Part shown: positions 5,103 to 6,196 of the stretch, piece by piece | Layout of the letters: the number at the start of each line of letters is the position of its first letter | How positions within the stretch are numbered: position 1 is the stretch's first letter | Origin: Pseudodesulfovibrio sp. | Lineage (GTDB): Bacteria; Desulfobacterota; Desulfovibrionia; Desulfovibrionales; Desulfovibrionaceae | Direction: 5' to 3' | Assembly (NCBI GenBank): GCA_022712815.1 | Contig: JAFLJW010000087.1 | Location: forward strand, 1-6,196 | Length of the DNA stretch: 6,196 bases | Translations under genes and position numbers: made by a program | The notes under the pieces: model-generated | Told to the model about the DNA's origin: nothing | The model's input: only the letters and a program-made list of their open reading frames with translations | Databases searched by the model: none

Positions 5103-6196
5103 TCATGGGGCCGTTGACAATATATCCCTGATCGCGACCAGTCCTTCCCTGAAATCATCCAGATTTTCGGTTCCGGTCAGCGAAATGCGGGCTGCGGCAG
5201 GGGCTGCGGTTTCGCCCACGGTGAACTTTCCCGCGCCAAAGACGTTGATCCCGGCCTCAAAGGCACGGTCTTCAAATTCCTGCCCTGTCCACGGTTCGGG
5301 CAGGGTAAGCCAGATATAAAAACCGCTCGGCTTGCCCCTGAACCGGAGTCCATCCAGAATATCGCAGGCAAGCATGTATCGCCGTGCGGCCTCAGTTCGT
5401 TTGATCTCCACGGTCCTGTCCGCAGTGCCGTCATTTATCCACATGGTTGCCAGTTCGCCGTTGAGCGGCGGGGCCATCCAGATGGTATTCAGCACGGTCT
5501 GGGCCAGGGGTTTGAGGTATGGTTTGGGCGCAATGAGAAAGGCCACCCTCAGTCCGGCGGCCAATGATTTTGACACCCCTGCCACATAGACGCTGCGATG
5601 CCTGATGCGCGCGCCCACCGGCGATATTCTGCCGGGGTCGGTGAGGTCGTAGGCATCGTCTTCGATGACAATCAGGTCGTGGGCCTCGGCCAATCGGGCG
5701 ATCTCGGCCCGTCGCTCTTCCGGCATGGTGATGGTGGTCGGGTTGTGTACGCCGGGCATGAGATAGACGCCCTTGATCCTGTCCCTGCGACAGGCTGCGT
5801 CCAGCCCTGCGGGAGTCATTCCTTCCTCATCCATGGAGATGGGGACCAACCGGATACCGAGCATGGCAGCCAGTGTTTTCAGGCCGGGATAGGTGAGGGA
5901 ATCCGTGGCGATGCGATCGCCGGGGCGAAAAAGTCCGCAGAGGCAGCAGGTCAGGCCGTGCTGTGCTCCGGCGCAGACAATGACATCGTCGGCCTCGGCT
6001 TCCAGACCGTATCGACCGGCCCAGTTCGCGCCTGCCTGACGGTGTTCGGGCAGCCCGCGCGGGTCGGTGTAGCGCATGAACGAGCCGGGGGCCTTGCGCC
6101 GGGCTATGCGCCTGAAGCCTTCGGATATGTCCGGGTCCAGATGATAGAGCGGTGAGATCAAGCCCATTTCCAGCATGCCCGGAGCGCACGGCTCAA
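5103..6196 (-). CDS. MocR-type GntR/aminotransferase-fold regulator (N-terminus cut)
   Basis: About 363 codons of a fold-type I PLP-dependent domain. The frame stays open past its first visible Met (6176) to the window edge with sequence continuing as coding (EPCAPGMLEMG), so the N-terminal part is outside. Numbering from that Met: PRGLPEHRQAGANWAGRYG (39-57), the AGAQHGL cofactor-phosphate region (69-75), DSLTYPGLK (92-100), HNPTT with Asn145, IEDDAY with Asp173 and Tyr176, the Schiff-base Lys203 in GVSKSLAAGLR (codon 5568-5570), and Arg330 for a substrate carboxylate. The GLPEHRQAGA...GAQHGLT...LTYPGLK series is typical of MocR regulators, which carry a GntR winged helix ahead of this domain; the missing part would fit that. 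A free aminotransferase is the alternative. MocR proteins sense PLP with an amino-compound; the target here is unknown. Confidence 0.87.
   Translation of the reverse strand, partial: EPCAPGMLEMGLISPLYHLDPDISEGFRRIARRKAPGSFMRYTDPRGLPEHRQAGANWAGRYGLEAEADDVIVCAGAQHGLTCCLCGLFRPGDRIATDSLTYPGLKTLAAMLGIRLVPISMDEEGMTPAGLDAACRRDRIKGVYLMPGVHNPTTITMPEERRAEIARLAEAHDLIVIEDDAYDLTDPGRISPVGARIRHRSVYVAGVSKSLAAGLRVAFLIAPKPYLKPLAQTVLNTIWMAPPLNGELATMWINDGTADRTVEIKRTEAARRYMLACDILDGLRFRGKPSGFYIWLTLPEPWTGQEFEDRAFEAGINVFGAGKFTVGETAAPAAARISLTGTENLDDFREGLVAIRDILSTAP

Noticed and set aside
5598..6155. 185-codon open frame on the plus strand opposite the MocR gene
   Set aside because: It is antisense to intact PLP-domain coding sequence with recognisable catalytic residues and has no family resemblance.

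Overview
The window carries six genes, four complete and two cut by its edges, from a Gram-negative bacterium that I place by inference in the Desulfovibrio lineage (Desulfovibrionales). The grounds are the coding style, an E. coli-like ArgO/ArgP pair, and GC-rich palindromic intergenic sequence of a kind I remember from Desulfovibrio-type genomes. No search was run, so this placement is moderate.

Layout. Positions 1-912 (+) hold the C-terminal part of an MltD-type lytic transglycosylase with a LysM tail. Positions 913-1388 hold no recognisable gene but several inverted repeats, ending in the terminator of the next unit. On the minus strand an Lrp/AsnC regulator (3027-2545) is followed after 43 bases by alanine dehydrogenase, ald (2501-1389), very probably one operon. 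Upstream is a sigma70-like promoter embedded in three AT-rich dyads spaced about two helical turns apart. Positions 3134-3352 hold two hairpins, one with a 20-bp perfect stem, between this promoter and the end of argO. argO (3964-3353, minus), a LysE-family basic amino acid exporter, is divergent from argP (4188-5081, plus), its likely LysR-type activator; their 223-base shared region has a four-tract G-run in the argO leader. Positions 5103-6196 (minus) hold most of a MocR-type (GntR plus aminotransferase fold) regulator, convergent with argP and running off the right edge.

How the genes fit together. Apart from the cell-wall enzyme, the window is about amino acid homeostasis. Alanine dehydrogenase interconverts alanine with pyruvate plus ammonia, probably under the adjacent Lrp-type sensor. 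ArgO exports arginine or lysine-like solutes under ArgP, which in E. coli senses arginine and lysine. The MocR protein is a PLP-dependent regulator whose target is not visible here. I see no mobile element, CRISPR array, tRNA, rRNA or clearly novel multi-gene system. The points worth a second look are regulatory: the phased operator-like dyads, the G-quadruplex-like argO leader, the long hairpin and a possible short reading frame before argP.
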